Below, one piece after another: positions 52,185 to 59,775 of a DNA stretch of 64,000 bases (positions are counted from its first letter, which is position 1; every line of letters begins with the position of its first letter). The notes beneath the pieces are model-generated. The model saw only the letters and a list, made by a program, of their open reading frames with translations. It was not told the DNA's origin and searched no databases. A program made the translations under genes and the position numbers. The stretch comes from Polyangiaceae bacterium. Lineage in GTDB: Bacteria; Myxococcota_A; Polyangia; Polyangiales; Polyangiaceae. The stretch spans positions 62,001 through 126,000 of the forward strand of contig JAWKRG010000006.1 of the NCBI GenBank assembly GCA_041389725.1. Direction: 5' to 3'.

Positions 52185-53750
52185 ATGTCCAGTGCCCAAC
52201 GCATCGGAACCCCCCTCCCCGTCGGCGCGAGCATTCACCCCGGCACGCTTCGCGCCGAGCTGGAGGAGTCGCGCTCGCAAGGCAAGACGCGAACGCTCCG
52301 CGAAGTCGTCGCCATCGTCGTCCCCCTCGCGACCGAGACCGCGGATCTCCACGACGCCGGCAAGCTCGTGTACCTGCATCCGTCCAGCATCGTGCGACGC
52401 GAGGATGGTCTATTCCACGTGTCCCCGGAGCTGGCCATCGCACCGCCCGTACTGCCTCGCGACAAGGCATGCATGGCGCCGGAAGAGCGAGGCGGTCGCC
52501 CTGGTAATGCACGTGCGAGTGTGTACGCGCTCGGCTGCATGATGTACGAAATGCTGACCAACGAGTACGTGGGCCCCGGCATGCGCCGCCCGAGCGAGGT
52601 GGTGCCCGGCTTGCCCGCGGACTTGGAAGTGGTGCTGAGCAAGGCGCTGGTGGCCGATCCGAGCCACCGCCCCGACGACCTGCGCGCCTTGGCCCAAGCG
52701 ATCCATCACTTGGCGCCGGGCGATACCCTCGCGCCCCCCGCAGCCGACGAAACCCACCTCGACCACGAGGGGGACTTCGAGGTGGACGTCAGCATGAGCA
52801 TGCTGCCGCCCGTGCCCTCGAACCCGATGGCGACCGCGGCTCTGCTGAGTTCGCCCTATGGCACCGCAGTCACGGAAACCGCGACCCCGAGTTCGCAGCG
52901 TTCGGACTCCACCAGCGAACTCGCGGCGCTCAAGGCACGACTGGAGCGGGACAAGCGACCGCGCTACGTCGTGGTGAAAGAGGGTATGGATCACGGCCCC
53001 TTCAGCGCGGTGGAACTGCTGCAGCAGATCGCGAGCCACACTTTCGTGGACGCGGACGTTCTGCGCGACGCCTTCAGCAAAGACGAGCGACCGATCCAGG
53101 ATTGGGAAGAGTTCGCGCCCTTCGCAGAGCATGCGCGCCTGCATCGCGACATCAAGGCCGAGAAGGAAGCCTTGGAGCGCGTCGTCGTCCAGGAGCGCAA
53201 GAGCACCACCAGCAAGGCACTGATCGGCGTCGGTATCGTGGGCGCGTTGGTCGTCGCAGCAGCGGTTTGGTTCTTGACTCAGCGCGGCTCGAAGGACGAC
53301 ACCATCGCGGTACACGGCGAGACGGTGACGAACATCGAGACCGACGCCGGCATGAAGGTGCAGCAGAAGAAGCGCCGAGGTGGCGGCAAGGGCGGTGTGG
53401 TCGGCGTCAGCAACGGGATTCCCATCCTGGCCGGAGGGACCAGCTGCGAAGGTGCAGTGGCCGCGTACAACGAGGAAATCAGCATCGGAGGGTCCCGGGG
53501 CCCGGCCGACCTCACGGCGGGCCAGTACGGCTCCGTGCTCAACAAGGGCAGCTATTTCGCGCACTGCGGGGTGCCCGACGACATGGAGGTCCACATCTGT
53601 GCTGCCGTGCAAAACGGGCGCGCGGTTGGTGTCTCGGTGCGAACGGTGCCGAGCAACCCGGGGATCTCCGCATGCGTCGCGGGCGGCGTACGCGGCCTGT
53701 CCTTTCCGAGCAATCCGAAGCTGGACGTGACGCGCACGGCGTTCAAGTAG
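52185..53750 (+). CDS. Pseudokinase-GYF-TM protein
   Basis: 521 residues from ATG 52185. Residues 38-178 match only the C-lobe of a Ser/Thr kinase: helix E (LREVVAIVVPLATETADLHDAG), but the HRDLKPEN loop reads LHPSSIV, DFG is absent, MAPEE and HRPDDL are kept. The N-lobe and all catalytic residues are missing, so it cannot be an active kinase. Then a GYF_2-like domain (about 260-320; YVVVKEGMDHGPFSAVELLQQI), a membrane helix (347-364) and a periplasmic C-terminal domain with cysteines (CEGAVAAYNEEIS, FAHCGVPDD, HICAAVQNG, SACVAGG). Sits 17 bp before the YscJ-like gene and probably shares its message. Confidence 0.86.
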   Translation: MSSAQRIGTPLPVGASIHPGTLRAELEESRSQGKTRTLREVVAIVVPLATETADLHDAGKLVYLHPSSIVRREDGLFHVSPELAIAPPVLPRDKACMAPEERGGRPGNARASVYALGCMMYEMLTNEYVGPGMRRPSEVVPGLPADLEVVLSKALVADPSHRPDDLRALAQAIHHLAPGDTLAPPAADETHLDHEGDFEVDVSMSMLPPVPSNPMATAALLSSPYGTAVTETATPSSQRSDSTSELAALKARLERDKRPRYVVVKEGMDHGPFSAVELLQQIASHTFVDADVLRDAFSKDERPIQDWEEFAPFAEHARLHRDIKAEKEALERVVVQERKSTTSKALIGVGIVGALVVAAAVWFLTQRGSKDDTIAVHGETVTNIETDAGMKVQQKKRRGGGKGGVVGVSNGIPILAGGTSCEGAVAAYNEEISIGGSRGPADLTAGQYGSVLNKGSYFAHCGVPDDMEVHICAAVQNGRAVGVSVRTVPSNPGISACVAGGVRGLSFPSNPKLDVTRTAFK

Positions 53751-53767
53751 AGTCGGGGGCAGAGAAC

Positions 53768-54559
53768 ATGACGCGGAAGTGGCTAGGGCTCGTCGCCCTC
53801 TGGGCGTGTGTCGGCTGCTCGGTTCCCATCAGCAGCGGTCTGGAAGAAACCGACGCCAACCGAGTGGTGGTGGCATTGGAGAAGAGCGGGATTGGCTCCG
53901 ACAAAGAGACCGACCCCGCCGTGGAGGGGCGCTTCCGCGTGGTAGTCGCGCGAGACGACGCGTCGGCTGCCGCAACCGTGCTGTCCCAAGAGGGGCTGCC
54001 GCCACCGGCTGCGCCGGGCGTGCTCGACAGCCTTGGAGACAGCAGCCTGGTGCCGAGCCGAACGGCCGAGCATGCCAAGCTGGTGCAAGGCACCGCAGGA
54101 GAGCTGGAGCGTTCTCTGCGCGCAGTGGACGGCATCCTGTCCGCCCGCGTGCACCTGGCCGTGCCGAGCAAGGGTCCCCTCGGCGACGAGCAGACCACGC
54201 TTCCGACGGCCAGTGTGCTGGTGCGCCATCGTGGTGCCACGCCTCCCCTGGCACCCGCCGAAGTGCAGCGTCTAGTGGCCGGGGCCATACCGGGAATGGA
54301 AGCCAAGAACGTCAACGTCGTGCTGGCCCCAGTCCCGGACCCCGGCCGCCCGCCGGAGCGCGAGTTGGCGCGCTTCGGACCGGTGACCGTCACGCGCAGC
54401 AGCCTGCTGTCCTTGCGCATCGTCGTCGCCGCCGTGGCGCTGATCAACGTGCTCTTGCTGGCGCTGATCGTGGGGTTCTGGCTGCGGATGCGGCGGGCAC
54501 AAGGTGAGCTCGACGCCCTGCGTCTGGCCACCGAGGGCGGCGGCAGAGACGGCACGTGA
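53768..54559 (+). CDS. YscJ/SctJ (FliF-like) type III secretion ring lipoprotein
   Basis: 263 residues with lipobox CVGC (Cys17). Matches YscJ/PrgK: GLEETDANRVVVALEKSGI after the lipid anchor, RVVVARDDASAAATVLSQEGLPPP, SLVPSRTAEHAKLVQGTAGELERSLRAVDGILSARVHLAVP, and a second ring-building domain ending IPGMEAKNVNVVLAPV, then a C-terminal membrane helix (LRIVVAAVALINVLLLALIVGFWL). In injectisomes it forms the inner-membrane MS-like ring. No other secretion gene is near; it is coupled (GTGA) to an ABC ATPase instead. Confidence 0.85.
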   Translation: MTRKWLGLVALWACVGCSVPISSGLEETDANRVVVALEKSGIGSDKETDPAVEGRFRVVVARDDASAAATVLSQEGLPPPAAPGVLDSLGDSSLVPSRTAEHAKLVQGTAGELERSLRAVDGILSARVHLAVPSKGPLGDEQTTLPTASVLVRHRGATPPLAPAEVQRLVAGAIPGMEAKNVNVVLAPVPDPGRPPERELARFGPVTVTRSSLLSLRIVVAAVALINVLLLALIVGFWLRMRRAQGELDALRLATEGGGRDGT

Positions 54560-55290
54560 TTGCGCTGCGAGGAATCGAGAAGAGCTTCGGTCGACCCGTG
54601 CTCCGAGACGTGACCGTCGACATTCCCGCCGGCTGCCTCTACGGCTTGATCGGGCCCGGCGCCTCGGGCAAGAGCGTGCTGCTCAAGATCCTTTCCGGGT
54701 TGATTCGCCCCGACGCGGGCAGCGTCCACATCGACGGACGTAACGTGCTCGGCATGACGGATCTCGAACTGCAGGAGTTTCGCAAGCGTATCGGCATGTT
54801 GTTCCAGAACAACGCGCTCTTCGATTTCATGACCGTGGCCGAGAACATCGCCTTTCCTTTGCGGCGCCTGTTCGACTTGCCGGATCCGGAGATACGTGAG
54901 CGGGTCGCCGAACGCCTGGCCTGCGTCTCGATGGCGGGTTTCGAAGAGCGCATGCCTTCGGGCCTCAGCGGCGGACAGAAGAAGCGCGTGGGCGTCGCGC
55001 GGGCGACGGTGATTCAGGCTCCCATCGTGCTCTACGACGAGCCCGCCGCGGGACTGGATCCGGTGACCAGTCAGAAGATCTTCGACCTGTTGCGGGCGGA
55101 GCAGCAAGGCAGCGGCGCCACGGTAGTCATGGTCAGTAGCGACCTCGACCGCATGCTCACCGTCACGGACCGCGTCGGCATGATGTACAAGGGCCGCCTC
55201 ATCTTCGACGGCACGACGGAGGAAGCCTACTCTTCCCCGGATCCCTACGTGCATCAGTTCGTTCACGGCATTCCCGAGGGCCCGCTGTAG
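54556..55290 (+). CDS. mlaF: Mla-type ABC ATPase 1 (lacks H-loop histidine)
   Basis: 244 residues, GTG overlapping the upstream stop. MlaF-like nucleotide-binding domain: Walker A GPGASGKS, Q-loop LFQNNALFDFMTVAENIAF, canonical signature LSGGQKKRVGVARA, Walker B VLYDEPAAGLDP with catalytic Glu. The switch (H-loop) segment, normally SHD, reads SSDLDR, so the histidine is Ser. C-terminal VHQFVHGIPEGPL is the typical MlaF tail. Pairs with a second ATPase further on. Confidence 0.92.
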   Translation: MIALRGIEKSFGRPVLRDVTVDIPAGCLYGLIGPGASGKSVLLKILSGLIRPDAGSVHIDGRNVLGMTDLELQEFRKRIGMLFQNNALFDFMTVAENIAFPLRRLFDLPDPEIRERVAERLACVSMAGFEERMPSGLSGGQKKRVGVARATVIQAPIVLYDEPAAGLDPVTSQKIFDLLRAEQQGSGATVVMVSSDLDRMLTVTDRVGMMYKGRLIFDGTTEEAYSSPDPYVHQFVHGIPEGPL

Positions 55291-55376
55291 CGGCAGCTCC
55301 GTATCCGAGATTCGCGCCCACGCTTTCGGACGGGCTTGCCGCGCGCCAAGAGGCCGTCCATGCTCCCCGCCCAGCA

Positions 55377-56171
55377 GTGAGCGCGTCCTCGTCATCCACC
55401 CTCGGCCCCTTCGCCGCGCTGGGAAGCTTCTTCCTGAGCACGGCGGAGATCGTCGGCGGAATGGGCGTGATGCTCGGCCGCATCGTGGTGCGGATGGTGC
55501 GCCTGAACCTGGACGCCGCAGAACTCTTGCGCAACATGTACAAAATGGGGGTCAAGTCGCTGCCCATCGTGGTGGTGACGGCGCTCTTCACCGGCGGCAT
55601 CATGGTGATTCAGGCGGCCCCGATCGTGCAGCGCTACGGCGCGCAGGGGTTGCTCGGCTGGGGCGCCGGGTTTGGGACGCTGCGGGAGATTGGACCGCTG
55701 CTGACTTCGCTGATGATTTCGGGTCGCGTAGGCGCCAACAACACCGCAGAGCTCGGCACCATGGTCGTGACGGAGCAGATCGACGCCCTGCGCGCCTTGG
55801 CGATCGACCCGATCAGCTTCTTGATCGTCCCGCGTTTCATCGGCATCGTGACGACCCTGTTTCTGTCCACCGTGTTTGCGGATGCGCTGGCGCTGTTCGG
55901 AGCGTCCTACGCCGGCTGGGGCATCTTGGGCGTGGAACCAGCGGTATTCTACAACGGCCTCACGAGTGGGCTGCTCGGCTTGGGCGACGTCTTCCACGGC
56001 CTGATCAAGAGCGTGGTGTTCGGGATCGTCATCGCCCTCGCCAGCTGCCAGTTCGGCATCGCGACCAGCGGTGGGGCGCCTGGCGTGGGTCGGGCCGTGA
56101 ATGCAACCGTGGTGGTGAGTGCGGCCGGCATCTTCGTCCTGGACTACCTGGTGAGCTTCGCCATCGGCTGA
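55377..56171 (+). CDS. mlaE: MlaE-type lipid ABC permease 1
   Basis: 264 residues, GTG start. Five to six membrane helices and the MlaE signature (GFGTLREIGPLLTSLMISGRVGANNTAELGTMVVTEQIDALRALAIDP). This conserved EQIDAL loop contacts the ATPase. Moves phospholipid between inner membrane and the MCE protein. Followed four bases later by a second, divergent permease. Confidence 0.94.
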   Translation: MSASSSSTLGPFAALGSFFLSTAEIVGGMGVMLGRIVVRMVRLNLDAAELLRNMYKMGVKSLPIVVVTALFTGGIMVIQAAPIVQRYGAQGLLGWGAGFGTLREIGPLLTSLMISGRVGANNTAELGTMVVTEQIDALRALAIDPISFLIVPRFIGIVTTLFLSTVFADALALFGASYAGWGILGVEPAVFYNGLTSGLLGLGDVFHGLIKSVVFGIVIALASCQFGIATSGGAPGVGRAVNATVVVSAAGIFVLDYLVSFAIG

Positions 56172-56174
56172 GCC

Positions 56175-57020
56175 ATGACCGACCAAACCCCTGCCTCCAC
56201 CGGTAGCGTCGGGACCATCGACGAAGAGGCGATCCAGCACGAACCGACGGGGGTGGCGGCCTTGGGCGCCGCCGTGCTGCAACTGGCCAACGCCGGACGA
56301 CAGATGTACTCCGTCTTCGTGAAGACGCTGTACTACACGGCGCGCGGCGCACGTCAGCCGGGTGCCATCACCCGGCAGATGTACGAGGTGGGGAACCGCA
56401 GCCTCGTGTTCCTGTGCGTGGTGATGGGGTTCATCGGCATGATCCTCGTGTACCAGGCTGGCGTGCAGACCAAGCGCGTGGTGCCGGACCTTTCTCTGCT
56501 GGGCGCCACCTTCCTCGAGCTCCTGGTGCGGGACCTGGCCGCGAGCATCGGCGCGTTGATGCTCGCCACTCGGGTGGGCGCCGGCATCGCGGCGGAGATC
56601 GGCTCGATGGTCGTGACCGAGCAAGTGGACGCCCTGCGGATGTGTGCGGCGGACCCCGTGGACTACCTGATCAAGCCGCGCTTCGTCGCCAGCATCATCA
56701 TGACCACCGTGCTCGTCGCCCTGGCCGCGGGCGTGGCCTACACGACCGGCATGTGGACGGGGTACGCCTTCTTCGACATCAATCCGCGCACCTTCGTCAA
56801 CATGAGCATGGTGGACGCGGGCGACCTGACCATCGGTCTCTCGAAGTGCGTCGCCTACGGCGCTGCCATTCCCGTCGTCAGCGGCTATTGCGGCCTCACC
56901 ACCTTCGGCGGCAGCGAAGGCGTGGGCTGGGCCACTACCCGCGCGGTGGTCAACTCGTCGCTGGCAGTCATCATCTTGAACTTCTTCATCAGCGGCGCCG
57001 GCTTCGTGATCTTCGGCTGA
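56175..57020 (+). CDS. mlaE: MlaE-type lipid ABC permease 2
   Basis: 281 residues with a longer N-terminal tail than permease 1. Same fold: LELLVRDLAASIGALMLATRVGAGIAAEIGSMVVTEQVDALRMCAADPVDYL, conserved EQVDAL coupling loop. Similarity to permease 1 is limited to these blocks, so the pair is probably a heterodimer and not a recent duplication. Cotranscribed with permease 1. Confidence 0.94.
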   Translation: MTDQTPASTGSVGTIDEEAIQHEPTGVAALGAAVLQLANAGRQMYSVFVKTLYYTARGARQPGAITRQMYEVGNRSLVFLCVVMGFIGMILVYQAGVQTKRVVPDLSLLGATFLELLVRDLAASIGALMLATRVGAGIAAEIGSMVVTEQVDALRMCAADPVDYLIKPRFVASIIMTTVLVALAAGVAYTTGMWTGYAFFDINPRTFVNMSMVDAGDLTIGLSKCVAYGAAIPVVSGYCGLTTFGGSEGVGWATTRAVVNSSLAVIILNFFISGAGFVIFG

Positions 57021-57045
57021 GCCCACGGCCGCCGTTCGTGCGCGG

Positions 57046-57678
57046 CTACTTCTTCTTCGGCGTCGAGACCGGCGGGGCCTTCGAGCACCACGAGTAGCAG
57101 CACTCGTTGAACCCGGAACTGCGTCGGTTGGTGGTGACCGTGGCGTCGAAGGGCGCGGCCTTGGGCACCGCGAAGGCCGTGGCTTCGGAGGGCTGCACCA
57201 CCGAGGGACAGCGATCGAAGGGCTGCGGCGCGGGCTGCGAAGTCCCGCTCTCGGGTACGTCGAAGCAGTAGGTCTCCCGCATGCTCGCGTCGGCAGTGCA
57301 GCCGCTGTTCGGCAGCACCTGGCTCGGCGCCGCCAGCGTCAGCGGCGCACACCACGAGTAGCAGCAGCTGTGACCCGGCGGCATTCGACGGCGCGTGTGC
57401 GCGGTGTAGTCCGAGTCGAATAGGGCGATGGGTGGCACCGGCCCATGAACCCCCGCGTGGGAATCGATGCTCGAGGGGCACGCCTCGAAGGGCGGCGGTG
57501 CGGGCAGCGTGCTCTCCCGCGGCAAGAGCTCCTCGCAGTGGTACTCCCGGACTTGATCGACACCGCAAACGGATGGGCTGTTCGACCAGACGCCGGATTG
57601 GGCAGGCTGCTCGGGTTGTACCTCGTGGCTGGCGCACGCAGCGAGCACCAGGGACAAGAGGAACGGAAGGACTCGCAT
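57046..57678 (-). CDS. Secreted lipoprotein with duplicated CCYSWC module
   Basis: 210 residues with lipobox VLAAC (Cys15). The mature protein is two copies of a 70-80-residue unit: each has a C...YxC start (YHCEELLPRE; TYCFDVPESG), a Pro-rich FE/FDxCPS segment, and ends in CCYSWC. Many cysteines. No known family. Encoded on the opposite strand between the permease and ATPase genes, so transcribed separately. Convergent with the permease gene. Confidence 0.75.
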   Translation of the reverse strand: MRVLPFLLSLVLAACASHEVQPEQPAQSGVWSNSPSVCGVDQVREYHCEELLPRESTLPAPPPFEACPSSIDSHAGVHGPVPPIALFDSDYTAHTRRRMPPGHSCCYSWCAPLTLAAPSQVLPNSGCTADASMRETYCFDVPESGTSQPAPQPFDRCPSVVQPSEATAFAVPKAAPFDATVTTNRRSSGFNECCYSWCSKAPPVSTPKKK

Positions 57679-57791
57679 GGGGAAGCTCGCTCGCAGTAGC
57701 GTCAGTCGCTGGCGCCGGCAAGCAGCAACCCGCGTGCCACCATGCTTCGCCGCGTTGGTGCGACACTCACCCGCTCACCCCCGCCCGCTCC

Positions 57792-57806
57792 GGCACAGGC
57801 TGTGCC
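57792..57806. promoter_or_regulatory. Near-perfect palindrome, operator-like
   Basis: GGCACAG and CTGTGCC arms with a single base between them (15 bp). Lies 15 bp upstream of a TTGACA hexamer and about 70 bp before the second ATPase start. Size and symmetry fit a dimeric repressor site. Confidence 0.45.
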
Positions 57807-57821
57807 AGGGATCAGCTATGG

Positions 57822-57827
57822 TTGACA
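57822..57827 (+). promoter_or_regulatory. Candidate -35 element
   Basis: Consensus TTGACA 47 bp upstream of the second ATPase start. No good -10 is found at the expected 16-18 bp spacing, so this is only a candidate. If real, it gives the ATPase-MCE pair its own promoter. Confidence 0.25.
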
Positions 57828-57873
57828 GGGGCCCACCCGAAACACCAAGCTCTGCCGTCGACTTGTCTCACGG

Positions 57874-58617
57874 ATGATTTCCTTTCGGAACGTAAAGAAG
57901 GCGTTTGGCCCCAAACACGTGCTGCAAGGGGTGAGCTTCGACGTGCAAGACGGCGAAGTGTTCTTCATCATCGGCGCCTCGGGTGTCGGCAAGAGCGTGC
58001 TGATCAAGCACCTGATCGGCCTGCTCTACCCCGACGATGGCGAGATCTGGCTCGATGGCGAGGAGGTCAGCCGCTTCGACGAGCGACGCATGTACGCCGT
58101 GCGGAAGAAGTGCGCGATGGTGTTTCAGCACTCCACGCTCTTCGACTCGATGACCTGTGCGGAGAACGTCGCCCTGCCGCTCAAGAAGCACAAGGGAATG
58201 AAGCCGCGCGAGGCCTTGCAGGAGGCTGCACGCCTGCTCAACCACGTGCACATGGCGGAGTTCGGAAGCCGCTATCCCGCCGAGCTCGGAGACGGCATGC
58301 GCAAGCGCGTGGCCATTGCCCGGGCGCTGACGTTGGAGCCGCAGTACGTGCTGTTCGACGAGCCCACTACCAGCCTCGACCCCGTGAGCGCCCGGCGCGT
58401 CGACAAGTTGATTCGCGAGCTGTCGGACACCTTGGGGGTGACCAGCATCGTGGTCTCCCACGACCTGGTCAGCATCTTCGCAATCGCCGACCGCATCGTG
58501 ATGTTGTACAAAGGTCACGTGAAGCTGCTGGGTACCCCCGAGGATTTCCGCAATTCCGAGGATGGGGTGATCCAACAATTCATCAACGGCCGAGCCGAAG
58601 GCCCCATGGACGCATGA
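57874..58617 (+). CDS. mlaF: Mla-type ABC ATPase 2 (degenerate signature motif)
   Basis: 247 residues. Walker A GASGVGKS, Q-loop VFQHSTLFDSMTCAENVALPL, Walker B VLFDEPTTSLDP and normal H-loop VVSHDL. The signature, LSGGQ in ATPase 1, is LGDGM here (Ser and first Gly changed). C-terminal QQFINGRAEGP is MlaF-like. Complementary to the defect in ATPase 1, which suggests a heterodimer with one canonical and one degenerate site. 32 bp before the MCE gene. Confidence 0.93.
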   Translation: MISFRNVKKAFGPKHVLQGVSFDVQDGEVFFIIGASGVGKSVLIKHLIGLLYPDDGEIWLDGEEVSRFDERRMYAVRKKCAMVFQHSTLFDSMTCAENVALPLKKHKGMKPREALQEAARLLNHVHMAEFGSRYPAELGDGMRKRVAIARALTLEPQYVLFDEPTTSLDPVSARRVDKLIRELSDTLGVTSIVVSHDLVSIFAIADRIVMLYKGHVKLLGTPEDFRNSEDGVIQQFINGRAEGPMDA

Positions 58618-58649
58618 GTCCCTTCCACCCCTAGAGAGGCAGTCCGCAA

Positions 58650-59672
58650 ATGAGCCAGCGATCCATCGAGGTCAAAGTCGGAGTCCTGATCATCGTCGCG
58701 CTGGTGCTCCTTGGCGGGTTCGTCGTGGTGATGGGCGGGCTGTCCTTCGAACCGACCTACACCGTCTACGTCGATTTCGAGAACCCGGGCGGGTTGCAGG
58801 CCGGCGCCCCGGTACGCATCGCCGGCATGAAGGTGGGGAAGATCGAGGGGGTCGAGTTTCGCGGCGGCACGATGGACCCGAAGACCAACGAACCCGTGCC
58901 GCCCATTCGCGTCGTCGCGAAGATCGAGAAGCGCTACCAGCACGCGGTCTACGAGAACGCACGCTTCTACGTCACGACCCAAGGCGTTCTCGGTGAGATG
59001 TTCCTGGCGGTCGAGCCTGGCACGGCGGACCGTCCCGCGATCCAGGACGGCGCTATCGTCCATGGCATCTCCCCACCGCGCCTCGACCTGCTGCTGAGCG
59101 AAAGCTACGAGCTTCTGCATCGCGCCTACGATGGCATCACCAAGAACGAGAAGAAGATCGGCGAGACCTTCGATGGACTTCACGCGACGCTCAAGGGCAC
59201 TGGCGACTTCTTCCAGAACAACGGGAAGAAGCTCGATAACGTGGTGACCAACGTCGAAACGCTCACCGTGGAGGCCAACGACACCCTCAAGGCGGCCCGC
59301 GGGCGTTACGTCGAAAATCAGCAAATCAACCGCATTTTCGACAACGTCGAGCACACCACGGTGACCCTGAACCGCAACCTGGATCCGCTGCTCACCGACG
59401 GGCGGCAGGTGGTTGCGGACACGAAGAAGCTCACCTCGACGTTGACGAACGACGCGCAGTTGCAGAAGTACAAGAAGATCACCAACGACGTGAGCGACGC
59501 AACCGGACGCGCGCGCCTAATGACGGCCGACGCTCAATCCGTCGTTGCCCACGTAAAACGCGGCAAGGGCACCGTAGGTGCTCTGGTGATGGACGAAGCG
59601 CTCTACGACGACCTGCAAGAGATGCTCCGGGATCTGAAGCACAACCCGTGGAAGTTCTTCTGGCGCGAGTAG
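58650..59672 (+). CDS. mlaD: MCE-domain lipid-transport protein (MlaD type)
   Basis: 340 residues. One N-terminal membrane helix (VGVLIIVALVLLGGFVVVMGG), a single MCE domain (about 36-150; VYVDFENPGGLQAGAPVRIAGMKVGKIE, YVTTQGVLGEMFLAVEPG), then a long helical extension (about 150-340) like those that form tunnels or reach the outer membrane. Binds lipid and hexamerises in E. coli MlaD. Only one MCE gene accompanies the two permeases. Ends before a hairpin. Confidence 0.94.
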   Translation: MSQRSIEVKVGVLIIVALVLLGGFVVVMGGLSFEPTYTVYVDFENPGGLQAGAPVRIAGMKVGKIEGVEFRGGTMDPKTNEPVPPIRVVAKIEKRYQHAVYENARFYVTTQGVLGEMFLAVEPGTADRPAIQDGAIVHGISPPRLDLLLSESYELLHRAYDGITKNEKKIGETFDGLHATLKGTGDFFQNNGKKLDNVVTNVETLTVEANDTLKAARGRYVENQQINRIFDNVEHTTVTLNRNLDPLLTDGRQVVADTKKLTSTLTNDAQLQKYKKITNDVSDATGRARLMTADAQSVVAHVKRGKGTVGALVMDEALYDDLQEMLRDLKHNPWKFFWRE

Positions 59673-59674
59673 CT

Positions 59675-59693
59675 CGCGGCGACCCACGCCGCG
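59675..59693 (+). terminator. Hairpin after the MCE gene
   Basis: CGCGGCG and CGCCGCG arms with a five-base loop, starting three bases after the mlaD stop. GC-rich and without a T-run; likely the 3' end of the operon. Confidence 0.5.
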
Positions 59694-59775
59694 GCGCACG
59701 AAACCGCCTGCAAGTGCGGGACGCGCGCGACGCGTTGCTGCGCGACTAGACCCCCAACCCAATCAAGCCCCGAAC

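Noticed and set aside
53768..54559. Evidence for a complete type III secretion system here
   Set aside because: No SctV, SctN, SctC, SctR-U or flagellar genes are present; only this one ring protein is seen.
53743..55395. 550-codon leftward ORF across the SctJ-like and ATPase genes
   Set aside because: Antisense to two genes with recognised families; no motif in the translation.
55392..57026. 544-codon leftward ORF opposite the two permeases
   Set aside because: His/Asp/Gln-rich translation is the antisense of membrane helices; no coding evidence.
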